DNA from: Alloacidobacterium dinghuense
GTDB taxonomy: Bacteria > Acidobacteriota > Terriglobia > Terriglobales > Acidobacteriaceae
DNA length: 64,000 bases
Direction of reading: 5' to 3'
Assembly (NCBI RefSeq): GCF_014274465.1
Contig: NZ_CP060394.1
Location: forward strand, 4,712,001 to 4,776,000
In this document: positions 9,519-18,763 of the stretch, in pieces
Position numbering within the stretch: position 1 is the first letter of the stretch
Layout of the letters: each line of letters starts with the position of its first letter
Position numbers and translations under genes: made by a program
Notes under the pieces: generated by a model
Told to the model about the DNA's origin: nothing
Database searches by the model: none
What the model saw: only the letters and a program-made list of their open reading frames with translations

Positions 9519-11420
9519 ATGACCACTCGCCGCGCCTTTCTTTTTCGCAGTGTGCCTTCTGCCGCAGCTCTCGGTCTCGTAGCGCCCAACTTCGCACTTG
9601 CATCGCCTGACTCGAAAACACTACCGGCTCCCAGCGTTGGCATTGATACTGCATCCAGTGAACTCCGTCCCTACGTAGAGCGATTTTCAACCGACCAGGA
9701 ACTCCTGCACCGCTTTTACAGCATTCCTTTCGCGCCGCAGACACACGACCGCATGCGCAAGTTCTACACCGAGTGGCAAGGAGTGCTTGCCGAAGTCAAT
9801 TTCGACAAGTTGAGCGAGGCCGCGCGCATCGACTATATCCTCTTCAGCAACTATCTCTCGCGCCAGCTCGGTCACCTGGAGGAGGACACACATTTCGAAA
9901 ACGAGGCAGCCGTATATATACCTTTCGCCGACATGATCATCGCCCTGTTCTTCGCTCAGCGCGATATGGAACCGATCGACGGCAAGCAGTCCGCAGCCAG
10001 CCTCTCGCAACTCCAACATGCATGCGCCAATACTCAGAAGGATCTGGAAGCGAAATTGGCAGCAACAAAAGAAGATCCCAAAAGCACTGCTGCGCAGCGA
10101 CAGCGTGAGGCCGCCAATCGAGCCGCCGAGCACGTCGCGACGCTGCGGCAACTGCTGCACAACTGGTTTGAGTTCTACAACGGCTACGACCCGATGTTCA
10201 CCTGGTGGGCAGAGGAGCCGTACAAGACGACTGATTCAACTCTGGATGCCTATGGCAAATTCCTTCGGGAGAAGGTTGTAGGGCTGAAGCCGCCTCCAGG
10301 CGAGCAAAAGCAACCGTCACAGCGTGGTGAGGATGAAGATGGTTATGCCCAGTCCATCGCCAATGCGCACCCCGATGACACGAGCGATATCATCGGCCAC
10401 GCCATCGGTCGAGATGCTTTGCTCCATGAACTTCAATTTGCCATGATTCCTTACACGCCGGAAGAGTTGATCGCCATCGCCGAAAAGGAATTCGCCTGGA
10501 ACGATGCCGAAATGATTCGCGCATCGCGCGAGATGGGCTTTGGCGACGACTGGAAAAAGGCTCTCGACAAAGTAAAGAACACCTATGTCGAGCCGGGAAA
10601 ACAGACGGAGCTGGCTCGCAAGTACGTGCTCGAAGCGCTGGAGTTCATCGACCAGCACGATCTCGTCACCGTGCCGCCCTTGGCTCGTGAAACCTGGCGC
10701 ATGCGGATGATTCCACCCCAGCAGCAACTCGTCTCGCCGTTCTTTCTCGGCGGCGAAGTGCTCCAGATTTCCTACCCGACCAACACCATGTCGTACGACC
10801 AGCGCATTACAACAATGCGCGCCAACAACATCGCGATGTCGCACGCGACAGTCTTCCATGAGATGATGCCCGGACACGAACTCCAGGGCTTCATGGAGCA
10901 CCGCTATCGTACCTATCGCCTGGCCTTCGGCGGCACACCCTTCCTCATTGAAGGATGGGCACTCTACTGGGAAATGCTTTTCTGGGACATGGGCTTTGAC
11001 CACACGCCAGAAGAACGCGTAGGCGCACTGGCCTGGCGCCGCCATCGTTGCGGACGCATTGTCTTTTCCCTCAATTTCCATCTCGGGAAGTGGACACCGC
11101 AGCAATGCATTGATCTCCTGGTCGATCGAGTCGGCTTCGAGCGGCAGGCTGCCACGGGTGAGGTGCGCCGCTCGCTCGGCGGCGAATATGGACCCCTCTA
11201 TCAGGCTGCCTATCTGCTGGGCGGCATGCAGATTTATGCATTGCACCGCGAGTTAGTCGGCTCCGGCAAAATGACGAACCGGCAATTCCATGACGCTGTA
11301 CTCAAAGAGAACAACATACCGATTGAGATGATCCGCGCCAGCCTGACTCGCCAGAATCTAACGAAAGACTTCCATACGCAATGGAAGTTCTACGGGGATG
11401 TAACCGCCGCAACTCAATGA
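9519..11420 (+). CDS. DUF885-family secreted metallohydrolase, Tat signal
   Basis: 633 residues. The N-terminus TTRRAFLFRS followed by a hydrophobic stretch ending in AFALA-like sequence is a twin-arginine signal, so the protein is probably exported folded. The central HExxPGH motif (H447-E448, G452-H453) is the zinc-site signature of DUF885, a family distantly related to gluzincin peptidases. Homologues are annotated as putative peptidases or hydrolases with no firm substrate. Start at ATG 9519, with AGGGG about 8 nt upstream; another ATG at 9515 is out of frame. Its 3' end overlaps the convergent channel gene by 7 bp. Confidence 0.85.
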   Translation: MTTRRAFLFRSVPSAAALGLVAPNFALASPDSKTLPAPSVGIDTASSELRPYVERFSTDQELLHRFYSIPFAPQTHDRMRKFYTEWQGVLAEVNFDKLSEAARIDYILFSNYLSRQLGHLEEDTHFENEAAVYIPFADMIIALFFAQRDMEPIDGKQSAASLSQLQHACANTQKDLEAKLAATKEDPKSTAAQRQREAANRAAEHVATLRQLLHNWFEFYNGYDPMFTWWAEEPYKTTDSTLDAYGKFLREKVVGLKPPPGEQKQPSQRGEDEDGYAQSIANAHPDDTSDIIGHAIGRDALLHELQFAMIPYTPEELIAIAEKEFAWNDAEMIRASREMGFGDDWKKALDKVKNTYVEPGKQTELARKYVLEALEFIDQHDLVTVPPLARETWRMRMIPPQQQLVSPFFLGGEVLQISYPTNTMSYDQRITTMRANNIAMSHATVFHEMMPGHELQGFMEHRYRTYRLAFGGTPFLIEGWALYWEMLFWDMGFDHTPEERVGALAWRRHRCGRIVFSLNFHLGKWTPQQCIDLLVDRVGFERQAATGEVRRSLGGEYGPLYQAAYLLGGMQIYALHRELVGSGKMTNRQFHDAVLKENNIPIEMIRASLTRQNLTKDFHTQWKFYGDVTAATQ

Positions 11421-12064
11421 CCGGCCACTTTGGGCAGATTCCAGTGCCTATGCACTGCAGCCATCCTTAGCGTAAAGCAGACTGCGATACCGATCGTCGT
11501 GGCCACCGCGGGACGCGCTCTCAGCCGAAGAGCCAGAATCATGGCCGCCGCTCCAGCGAGCGCCGCAGCAGCATACACATCGGCGCGGAGCACGGAAGGA
11601 ATGCGCGCCAGCAGCACGTCGCGGATTGTCCCACCGCCCACACCCGTAATTCCGCCCATCAGCGTTGCAAGGAAAGGATGGATGTTGAAATCGAGCGCCT
11701 TCGCGGCTCCTGCTGCGGCAAACAGAGCCAATCCGGCAGCGTCGAGCGTCGTAATGAGCGACTCCGGAACCTTATTCACGAAGCTGCTCTGAAAGAAAAC
11801 AATAGCTCCGCCTGCGAACGCAGCGGCAGGATACCGCCAGTTACAAATGGAATTGGGCGGAATGGCGCCGATCAACACGTCACGAATAATTCCGCCGCCC
11901 AGTGCTGTAGCAAAGGCAAGGACCATCAGCCCGAGAATGTCCAGGTTACTTTGTACCGCGGCCATGGAGCCCTCAACGGCGAACACAAATGTGCCGATAA
12001 GATCGATGGCCAGCAGCAGGGTGGCGGAATGAAATGTTACGGGAAGACGCTTCTCGGGTATCAT
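11414..12064 (-). CDS. TRIC-family (UPF0126, YicG/YadS-like) membrane channel
   Basis: 216 residues, about seven hydrophobic helices arranged as two repeats, each with the glycine-rich signature (GLMVLAFATALGGGIIRDVL and FLATLMGGITGVGGGTIRDV). This is the bacterial UPF0126/TRIC fold, described as trimeric cation channels and for some members as glycine transporters. Cytoplasmic membrane protein. The transported species here cannot be told from sequence. Confidence 0.9.
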   Translation of the reverse strand: MIPEKRLPVTFHSATLLLAIDLIGTFVFAVEGSMAAVQSNLDILGLMVLAFATALGGGIIRDVLIGAIPPNSICNWRYPAAAFAGGAIVFFQSSFVNKVPESLITTLDAAGLALFAAAGAAKALDFNIHPFLATLMGGITGVGGGTIRDVLLARIPSVLRADVYAAAALAGAAAMILALRLRARPAVATTIGIAVCFTLRMAAVHRHWNLPKVAGH

Positions 12065-12234
12065 TTTGTGTCCGGTTTGAAAACCAGAGTAATGGCAACT
12101 ATTCCAAGAAACAAATATTCTATTTAGAGGGATTGGCCACGGGTCACAGGACCGGTTTCACTCGATTGCCAGAAAGAGTCCCTATTTCCCAATACATCTG
12201 TAATGGAAGTGTTGCGCGAATCAAGGAGTAGTTG

Positions 12235-12696
12235 ATGAAGAAAAACCATTCTGCGCTTTTTCGCTGCTGTGCTTTTGTACTTATTGGACTATTGAACATC
12301 TCTGCAGTCTCCAGCCTTCATGCGCAGAAACGTGTCAGCGATAAAGATGTCGAAGCCCTGATGAAGAATCTGAAGGAAGATTCCAAGTCTTTCCGCGAGA
12401 ACCTTGACAGTGCGCTCAAGAAGAGCGCCATCCGCAGAACCAGCCAGGAAAAAGACGTCAAGGGTCTGGTAGCCAGTTTCGAAAAACAGACCGATTCGAT
12501 GTTCAGCGAATTCAGAAAGACAAAGCGGAGCGATGTCGCCGTCGAGACGACGATTGGCAGCGCGCAGGAAATAGAGCGCCTCATCTACAGCCTCCAACTC
12601 GATGCCAAGACCCTCTCCGAATGGGAAAAAATTCGAGCCGAACTCGATCGCGTTTCGAGCGCCTTCGGAATCAACGTACCCTACAGCCGCATGTGA
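12235..12696 (+). CDS. Exported helical protein of unknown function
   Basis: 153 residues. ATG at 12235 follows GGAG by about 8 nt; a TTG one codon earlier is less likely. Residues 1-31 form a signal peptide ending near LHAQ. The mature part is charged and predicted helical (KDVEALMKNLKEDSKSFREN, then KDVKGLVASFEKQTDSMFSE), with repeated Lys/Glu-rich amphipathic helices. I recognise no domain. It precedes frr by 80 bp with a small inverted repeat (CTTGAC/GTCAAG, 12698-12714) between. Confidence 0.7.
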   Translation: MKKNHSALFRCCAFVLIGLLNISAVSSLHAQKRVSDKDVEALMKNLKEDSKSFRENLDSALKKSAIRRTSQEKDVKGLVASFEKQTDSMFSEFRKTKRSDVAVETTIGSAQEIERLIYSLQLDAKTLSEWEKIRAELDRVSSAFGINVPYSRM

Positions 12697-12776
12697 GCTT
12701 GACACTCCGTCAAGGTGACGCGGCTCTCCTGACAAAGTAAAATACGGGTTTTGGATCGAGATAAAGGAAGACAACC

Positions 12777-13364
12777 ATGGCAGTCTCAGTAATGGCCGGC
12801 ATACCGGCGCTCAAGGATACACACAGCCAGCTCAAGGTCCGCATGGAGAAAGCTGTGCACGATTTCCAGACGAACCTCGCGTCCACACGCACCGGACGCG
12901 CTTCGGTCGGCATGCTCGACCAGGTGAAGGTCGACTATTACGGCACGCATACGCCGATCAACCAGCTCGCGCAAGTGACCACTCCAGACGCCAACATGAT
13001 CGTCATCCAGCCGTGGGACGCCAGCGTCATCGGCGAAATCGAAAAAGCACTTCGCACCTCTGATCTCGGCTTCAATCCCCAGAACGACGGCAAGCTTCTC
13101 CGCGTGCCGGTTCCGCCCATGACGGAGGAACGCCGTCGCGAAGTGGTCAAGCATCTGAACAAGGTGCTTGAAGAGCACAAGACTGCTGTCCGCAACATTC
13201 GCCGCGATGGCAACGATCTCATCAAGAAGGCAGCCAAGGACAAAAAAATCTCCGAAGACGAGGAAAAGCGCTCGCTCGAAGAAATACAGAAGTTGACAGA
13301 CGAAGAAATCAAGCGCATGGACGAGATGAGCAAGAAAAAAGAAGCCGAAATCATGCAGGTCTGA
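12777..13364 (+). CDS. frr: Ribosome recycling factor
   Basis: 195 residues covering the whole RRF fold: first helix (LKDTHSQLKVRMEKAVHDF), FQTNLASTRTGRASVGMLD, VDYYGTHTPINQLAQV, and the three-helix C-terminus rich in Lys/Glu. RRF with EF-G splits post-termination ribosomes. The start has GGAAG upstream and a ten-residue N-terminal extension. frr usually follows pyrH or tsf, but here those are absent. A strong stem-loop follows the stop. Confidence 0.97.
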   Translation: MAVSVMAGIPALKDTHSQLKVRMEKAVHDFQTNLASTRTGRASVGMLDQVKVDYYGTHTPINQLAQVTTPDANMIVIQPWDASVIGEIEKALRTSDLGFNPQNDGKLLRVPVPPMTEERRREVVKHLNKVLEEHKTAVRNIRRDGNDLIKKAAKDKKISEDEEKRSLEEIQKLTDEEIKRMDEMSKKKEAEIMQV

Positions 13365-13384
13365 GCAACCCATTCATTCCAAAA

Positions 13385-13420
13385 CGAAGGCCGCTGCGAA
13401 TGCAGCGGCCTTCGTTCTTG
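13385..13420 (+). terminator. Intrinsic terminator after frr
   Basis: A perfect 13-bp stem (CGAAGGCCGCTGC / GCAGCGGCCTTCG) with a 4-nt loop lies at 13385-13414, 21 bp after the frr stop, then TTCTTG. AAAA precedes the stem, so it may also serve the convergent gene at 13434. Confidence 0.8.
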
Positions 13421-13433
13421 CCCGATTTGCTTC

Positions 13434-13985
13434 TTACATTAGAAATTTCTGGGCCCCGCTCGGTGGCACTGTCCCGGGCAATCTGCGTTCCAGTTCGCTG
13501 CGCACCTGGTTCAACCCGTACATGCAGCTTTCGAAAGCCTCAGACAGGCGGCCAAACAGCGGCGCCTCCACTGCATATTCAAACAGGTCGAAAGTGGAGA
13601 CGATATAGTAGCTCTCCTTGCCGGCGCGAATCATGTCGTAAAGGTTGGCGTTTTCGTTCTCACGCCATTTGTGCACCGACTCCGGATACATGCCAGTGCA
13701 GAAAAGGGCGTAGTCGCCAATGTGTTTGCGAATCTCGCGCTCCGCGTCGAAAGAGGGCGCGCTCCCGTGAACGGGGTCGGAGGCGAGCAGCATCTCGCCC
13801 ACTTCCTTCACCGGGCGTCCCGCCACATCGCGAATGGGATAGAGGCGGTCAGAGATACAGAAGTCCGTCAGCAGATCTGCAATGTAGGTTGTGACCTCGC
13901 CGTCCCTGATGCCTACATGTTCGTCGTAGCACTCGGCTACGACATTGTGGAAGAACTGACGTAACGCATGATCCTGTGAAATCAT
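13434..13985 (-). CDS. Conserved hypothetical protein, cytoplasmic
   Basis: 183 residues, no signal peptide or membrane segment. Mixed alpha/beta composition with motifs such as DYALFCTGMYPE and ESYYIVSTFDLFEYAV. I do not recognise a domain, though the length, codon use and good start argue for a real gene. It converges on frr, sharing the terminator region, and has a 266-bp upstream gap before the divergent phosphoesterase. Confidence 0.65.
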   Translation of the reverse strand: MISQDHALRQFFHNVVAECYDEHVGIRDGEVTTYIADLLTDFCISDRLYPIRDVAGRPVKEVGEMLLASDPVHGSAPSFDAEREIRKHIGDYALFCTGMYPESVHKWRENENANLYDMIRAGKESYYIVSTFDLFEYAVEAPLFGRLSEAFESCMYGLNQVRSELERRLPGTVPPSGAQKFLM

Positions 13986-14251
13986 CCTGGGCCTCCCTGC
14001 ACGGGCTGCGCAAAGCGCATGTGCTTTATTCTGACGCGCTTTTCAGCGAAGCCGCATACTCCGTATGGATTACAAATGAATGAATTCGTTTCATAAAACA
14101 AGAGACTTCTTTGGTTCCACCCAAATAATTAGCAGTCACAATGCCAAACTGCGACATCTAACCCAAATTAAAAATGTCACGCTCCATTCAAAATTCCCAC
14201 CATAGAACGGGCGTATGATGAGTTGCGCGTCTTTATTGGAAGGACATAGCT

Positions 14252-15577
14252 ATGGCAAAGCAGACTTCCTCCAAACATCCGCACAAGCCATCTCATCCCG
14301 CAAAAAAACCTCATCCCACCCCGCCGCCGACTCCTGCGCCCAAGCCTTCTCCAACGCCGCCGTCAACAAGTGGCGACACCCCTGTATTCGCGCAGCCACA
14401 GCCGAGCCCGGATCCTACATCCTTCAAAGTGCCCCACCCTTCCGATAACAATTTGTACAACAAGGTCAACAGTAAGTTGTTGCAGCCCATCCCGCCGCCG
14501 CGCGGCGGAGCTGCAGAGCCGATCCTGTCGCTGACAGATGTCTACGACGACCAAGGCGCCAAGGCTAATGCGATCCAGCAGGCCAAGCAGATCGTTTTTC
14601 ATTCCGTCGGCGATACGGGCAGCGTGAAAGGACCGCTGACCGAAGATAAAGTAGCCGACAAGATGGTCGCCGATTTCAACGAGACAGATCCGGCGAATGT
14701 GCCGGCGTTCTTCTTCCATCTCGGCGACGTGGTGTACAGCTTTGGTGAAGCCAAGTACTACTACGATCAGTTCTACGAGCCATACCGCCTGTATCCGGCC
14801 CCCATCATTGCCATTCCCGGCAATCATGATGGAGTGGTCTACACCGGCGATCCTGCGCCGACGCTCGATGCCTTTCTGCGCAACTTCTGTGCTGAAGCGC
14901 CCGTGAATACGCCGGAAGCGGGTGGCCTGCTGCGCACAGCGATGATCGCTCCGGGGGTGTATTTCACCTTTGACGCACCTTTCGTTCGCATTCTCGGGGT
15001 GTATTCCAACGTGCTGGAAGACCCGGGGGTCATCTCGAGCGAGGGCGGCACGCGGGCGAACGTTACGGACGTTCAATTAGCGTTTCTTAAAGCTGCACTC
15101 GGGCGATGCAAATCGGAAAACTATGCCGGCGCGGTGATTATTGCGGTGCACCATCCTCCTTACACGGGCGGGACAGCACATTTTCCCAGCCCGAATCTGT
15201 CTGCTGACCTGGATAGCGCGGCAGAGGCAGCTGGTTTCTGGCCGCATGCAGTGATTTCCGGCCATGCGCACAACTACCAGCGCTTTACCCGCACGTTGAA
15301 CGGCATGTCGATCCCATACGTAGTGGCCGGCTGCGGCGGTCATGGCGTCACCAGCCTGCAGAGCGATTCGAGCGGGAACCCGATCCGAACGCCGTATCCG
15401 ATCGACAGCGAGCTGACGCTGAACAGCTATGATGACACCGACTATGGCTACCTGCGGATTGTCGTCGACGCAACGACGATGCGGATCGAGTACCATCCCG
15501 GCTCGGACGGCTCGACAACCAAAACCCCGGATGACAGGGTGATCGTGAACCTGGCTACGAGGACCATTTCTTCGTAG
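14252..15577 (+). CDS. Calcineurin-like metallophosphoesterase (purple acid phosphatase-like)
   Basis: 441 residues. The first 60 are Pro/Lys/Thr-rich low complexity. The catalytic domain follows with HSVGDTGS, LGDVVYSFG, GNHDG, VHHPPY and GHAHNYQRF, the five metallophosphoesterase motifs; the last resembles purple acid phosphatases. A dinuclear metal site would hydrolyse phosphate esters. No classical signal peptide is visible although relatives are often exported. AAGGA lies 8 nt before the ATG. The stop codon lies inside a tandem repeat. Confidence 0.85.
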   Translation: MAKQTSSKHPHKPSHPAKKPHPTPPPTPAPKPSPTPPSTSGDTPVFAQPQPSPDPTSFKVPHPSDNNLYNKVNSKLLQPIPPPRGGAAEPILSLTDVYDDQGAKANAIQQAKQIVFHSVGDTGSVKGPLTEDKVADKMVADFNETDPANVPAFFFHLGDVVYSFGEAKYYYDQFYEPYRLYPAPIIAIPGNHDGVVYTGDPAPTLDAFLRNFCAEAPVNTPEAGGLLRTAMIAPGVYFTFDAPFVRILGVYSNVLEDPGVISSEGGTRANVTDVQLAFLKAALGRCKSENYAGAVIIAVHHPPYTGGTAHFPSPNLSADLDSAAEAAGFWPHAVISGHAHNYQRFTRTLNGMSIPYVVAGCGGHGVTSLQSDSSGNPIRTPYPIDSELTLNSYDDTDYGYLRIVVDATTMRIEYHPGSDGSTTKTPDDRVIVNLATRTISS

Positions 15578-15781
15578 TCACCACCCCGGGATTTTATTCT
15601 TCGTAGTCACCCCGGGATTTTATCTAAATTCTTCTAAATAAATAGACTTAGACCTCTCTGCCGTTTCAATTCCTCCTTTCGCGGCCTCGATGCCCAGGGG
15701 CTTCTGATACCGCGCAGCCGGGAGCTGACATCGGAACCGTCTCCCCCACTTTGGCTAAATTCCTCCAAATAAAGGTACTTA
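15569..15781. repeat. Two families of short direct repeats downstream of the phosphoesterase
   Basis: The segment starting TTCTTCGTAGTCACC and ending CCCCGGGATTTTA occurs twice in tandem (about 15569-15596 and 15597-15622, the second 3 nt shorter); the first copy contains the TAG stop. Further on, CTAAATTCTTCTAAATAAAT (15624) and CTAAATTCCTCCAAATAAAG (15754) are the starts of an imperfect 28-bp direct repeat ending ACTTAG. The function of either is unknown. Confidence 0.6.
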
Positions 15782-16256
15782 GTCAATATTTAAGATAAAT
15801 TACTCTTTCCAAATGATTTAGGCGATTTAGCGGGAGGGCGGTGCAGGTGGCTTCTTCATGATGAAGATGAAACGGTTCTCTATATCTATTGTACCGGTTC
15901 CAGCAAAACAACACGCCAATTGCACCCAAGTTTAATTCCATTATTATGAGCAGGTTAGAGGATTTCTTCACTTTTGGGGACTTGACAGTGTTTTCTAGTC
16001 CCAATCAACCACCGGTGTCCAGAAACGCACAATCGCGCCCACATCCGGACGACAAAAGCCGTGCATTTGCCGAAATAAAACAACGTAAACCAGTGATTTA
16101 TTTAACCTTTGATCGCGAACAGCGATGGCATCCCGATTGCTACGAAGCAATTCGTACATAACCATTTAAGAATTCGGCTGTCTAAGCTTTCTCAAACGAT
16201 TATCCCGTTCCCCCGTCAGTAAGAACAAAACTCCGCAATTGCCAGCGAGGAGGGCT
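15782..16256. other. AT-richer intergenic stretch without a convincing gene
   Basis: Noticeably richer in A+T than its surroundings. Overlapping short frames exist on both strands (plus 15889-16161, 90 codons; minus 15783-16004, 73 codons), but neither has a good ribosome site or recognisable domain. The end of the stretch carries the SD of the next permease. Confidence 0.4.
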
Positions 16257-18680
16257 ATGCAGAACCTGCTTCAGAATCTCCGCTTCAGCCTGCGCATGTT
16301 GTTCAAGAATCCCGGCCTGACCATCACCGTGCTGCTCACACTCGCGCTCGGCATCGGCGCAAATACGGCCATCTTTACCGTCGATTACGCAACGCTGCTG
16401 GCGCCGCTGCCCTATCCCCAACCAGATCAGGTTGTGATGGTGTGGTCGAAGATTCAGACCTTTCACAACGGAGTTTCGGCGGGCGATTATCTTGACTGGA
16501 AAGCGCAGAGCAAATCGTTTCAAAGCCTGGATGCGTGGACGGGCGGCTCGTTCAACATTGCGACGAAGGATCAGCCGGCGTTCGTGCCGGGAAACAGCGT
16601 GACGGCTGACTTCTTCAACATGCAGCGTCTGCCGTTTTTTCTTGGGCGCGGGTTTCTACCTGAGGAAGGCCAGGACGGCAAGAACCACGTTGTCGTCCTC
16701 TCGCACAAGCTCTGGCTGAAGCTGTGCGGCGACATGAAGATCGTTGGCAAGACGATGCAGCTCGACGGCACTCCGTACACCGTCGTGGGAGTGGAGCCAC
16801 CAGGATTTCAGGATCGCCTGCCCGCCCAGTTGACGGTGCCGCTGGTCTTCAAGCCGGAGCAGATTAATCACGACTTTCATTTTCTGCTGGTAATGGGCCG
16901 TTTGAAGGACGGCGTGACGATCAAGCAGGCGCAGGCGGACATGAACGCGGTAACGGACCACATCGCGCAGACGTACCCGAAGAGCGACAAGGGCTGGGGC
17001 GCGTTTGTCGAGCCGCTGAAGAATGATTTTCTCCCGAGCGAGCGAATCCAGACCCTCTGGCTGCTGCTCGGCGCGGTGGGATTCGTGCTGCTGATTGCCT
17101 GCGTGAATGTGGCGAATCTTCTGCTCGCGAAGAGCATGACGCGGCAGAAGGAAATTGCTGTGCGCAGTTCGCTGGGCGCGACGCCGGGGAAGATCTTTGC
17201 GCAACTGATTACCGAGAGCCTGCTGCTTGCATCCTTCGGCGGTGCTCTGGGCGTGGGTGTTGGCTACGCGATGCTGCGTGGACTGATTGCCGTAATGCCC
17301 GAGGGAACGCTGCCGAGCGAGGCTGACCTAAGCCTGAATTTTCCCATTCTGCTCTTCACGCTGGCCGCGACAACGCTTGCCGGATTGTTGTTCGGCTGTA
17401 TCCCAGCATGGATTGCTTCCCGCGTCGATCCGGCGGAGACGCTGAAAGAAGGCGGGCGCTCGGGCACGAGCGTGGGGCGGCATCAGCTGCGCAGGGTTCT
17501 GGTGATAGGCGAATTTACCCTAGCGCTGGCTTTGCTCGCAGGGGCTGGGCTAACCATTCACAGTTTCCTGAATCTGCAGCGCGTCGATCTCGGCGTGAAG
17601 ACAGACCACGTTATGACGTTTTTTCTCTCTGTACCCGACTCGCGCCCAAAGGATCCGGACCACATCGTTGCCTATTACCGGCAGATGCTGTCGGCTATTC
17701 AAGGCGTGCCGGGCGTGATGCATGCTTCGGCTGAAACTGGATTGCCGCTGGAAGGCTCGGGTTTTGGCATGCCCTTTGAGCTGGCCGACAAGCCGACGGT
17801 CGCCGATCCATCGCAGAGGCCGAACACATCGTTCGGCATGGTGACGCCGGATTATTTTCAGACTTTCGGCATCAAGCTGGTGAAAGGGCGATTCTTTAAC
17901 GATCAGGACACGGCCAACAGCGTGAAGGTGGCGGTGGTGAATGAGGAGTTCGTCAACAAATATATGAAGGGCGCGGATCCCCTGCAGAAGCGCGTCAGGG
18001 TAGAGCAGCTGATTCCCGGGGTGACGAAGCTCGGCCCTTATCAGGAGTGGCAGATCGTGGGCGTCTTCCACAATGTGCGTTCGCGCGGATTCCGCGAGGA
18101 CTATCCCGAGATGGAAATCCCGTTCTGGCAGATTCCGTGGCCCAGTGCGGGGATGGGCGTGCGCACGCAGGAAGACCCCGCGTCGATGCTGAAGAGCATT
18201 GCTGCAGCTGTGCATTCTGTAGACCCGCAGATTGCTCTTGCAGATCCGAAAACGATGGAACAGGTGCACGACGACGTGCTGGCGAATGACCGCTTCACGC
18301 TCATCCTGTTTGCCTGCTTCGCCGCAGTGGCGCTGCTCTTGTCTGCGTTAGGAATCTACGGCGTAATGGCGTTTTCGGTTGCGCAACGCTCGCATGAAAT
18401 TGCCTTGCGCATGGCCCTGGGAGCCACGCGAAATCGCGTCGTCACGTTGATTCTGAAAGAGGGCGTGATTCTCGCCTTCTGCGGACTAGGGTTGGGGCTG
18501 GTCGGCGCTTACTTTGTTGGCCGCGCGATGCGCAGCACCTTGTATGGCGTGGGCGCGATGGATCTCTCCGCCTTCGCGGTGGTCGGGCTCGTGCTGTTGG
18601 TGGCGGCGCTGCTGGCTTGTTATCTGCCGGCGCGGAGAGCCGCGTCGGTCGAGCCTATGCAGTTATTGAGAATGGAATAG
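16257..18680 (+). CDS. ADOP-type ABC transporter permease (MacB/FtsX-like)
   Basis: About 807 residues with two MacB-core plus FtsX blocks: first helix PGLTITVLLTLALGIGANTA, mid block LLGAVGFVLLIACVNVANLL, and a C-terminal block ending YLPARRAASVEPMQLLRME. Unlike the copy at 6-8.7 kb it lacks the N-terminal soluble helical region and has no PadR gene next to it. ATG at 16257 has GAGG/AGGAGG 3-6 nt upstream; a TTG six codons earlier is less likely. No ATPase gene adjacent. Substrate unknown. Confidence 0.87.
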   Translation: MQNLLQNLRFSLRMLFKNPGLTITVLLTLALGIGANTAIFTVDYATLLAPLPYPQPDQVVMVWSKIQTFHNGVSAGDYLDWKAQSKSFQSLDAWTGGSFNIATKDQPAFVPGNSVTADFFNMQRLPFFLGRGFLPEEGQDGKNHVVVLSHKLWLKLCGDMKIVGKTMQLDGTPYTVVGVEPPGFQDRLPAQLTVPLVFKPEQINHDFHFLLVMGRLKDGVTIKQAQADMNAVTDHIAQTYPKSDKGWGAFVEPLKNDFLPSERIQTLWLLLGAVGFVLLIACVNVANLLLAKSMTRQKEIAVRSSLGATPGKIFAQLITESLLLASFGGALGVGVGYAMLRGLIAVMPEGTLPSEADLSLNFPILLFTLAATTLAGLLFGCIPAWIASRVDPAETLKEGGRSGTSVGRHQLRRVLVIGEFTLALALLAGAGLTIHSFLNLQRVDLGVKTDHVMTFFLSVPDSRPKDPDHIVAYYRQMLSAIQGVPGVMHASAETGLPLEGSGFGMPFELADKPTVADPSQRPNTSFGMVTPDYFQTFGIKLVKGRFFNDQDTANSVKVAVVNEEFVNKYMKGADPLQKRVRVEQLIPGVTKLGPYQEWQIVGVFHNVRSRGFREDYPEMEIPFWQIPWPSAGMGVRTQEDPASMLKSIAAAVHSVDPQIALADPKTMEQVHDDVLANDRFTLILFACFAAVALLLSALGIYGVMAFSVAQRSHEIALRMALGATRNRVVTLILKEGVILAFCGLGLGLVGAYFVGRAMRSTLYGVGAMDLSAFAVVGLVLLVAALLACYLPARRAASVEPMQLLRME

Positions 18681-18763
18681 GAAGCACGCGTCATACATAA
18701 GCGTTTCCCGCGACAAGCTGGGCTTATCGGATACTCTATCCATGAAGCTCGGCCCATCCTGAC

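Noticed and set aside
12786-13373. 195-codon open frame antisense to frr
   Set aside because: Mirror of the ribosome recycling factor; no plausible sequence features.
15889-16161. 90-codon frame in the AT-rich gap
   Set aside because: No ribosome site, no recognisable domain, overlaps another frame on the opposite strand.
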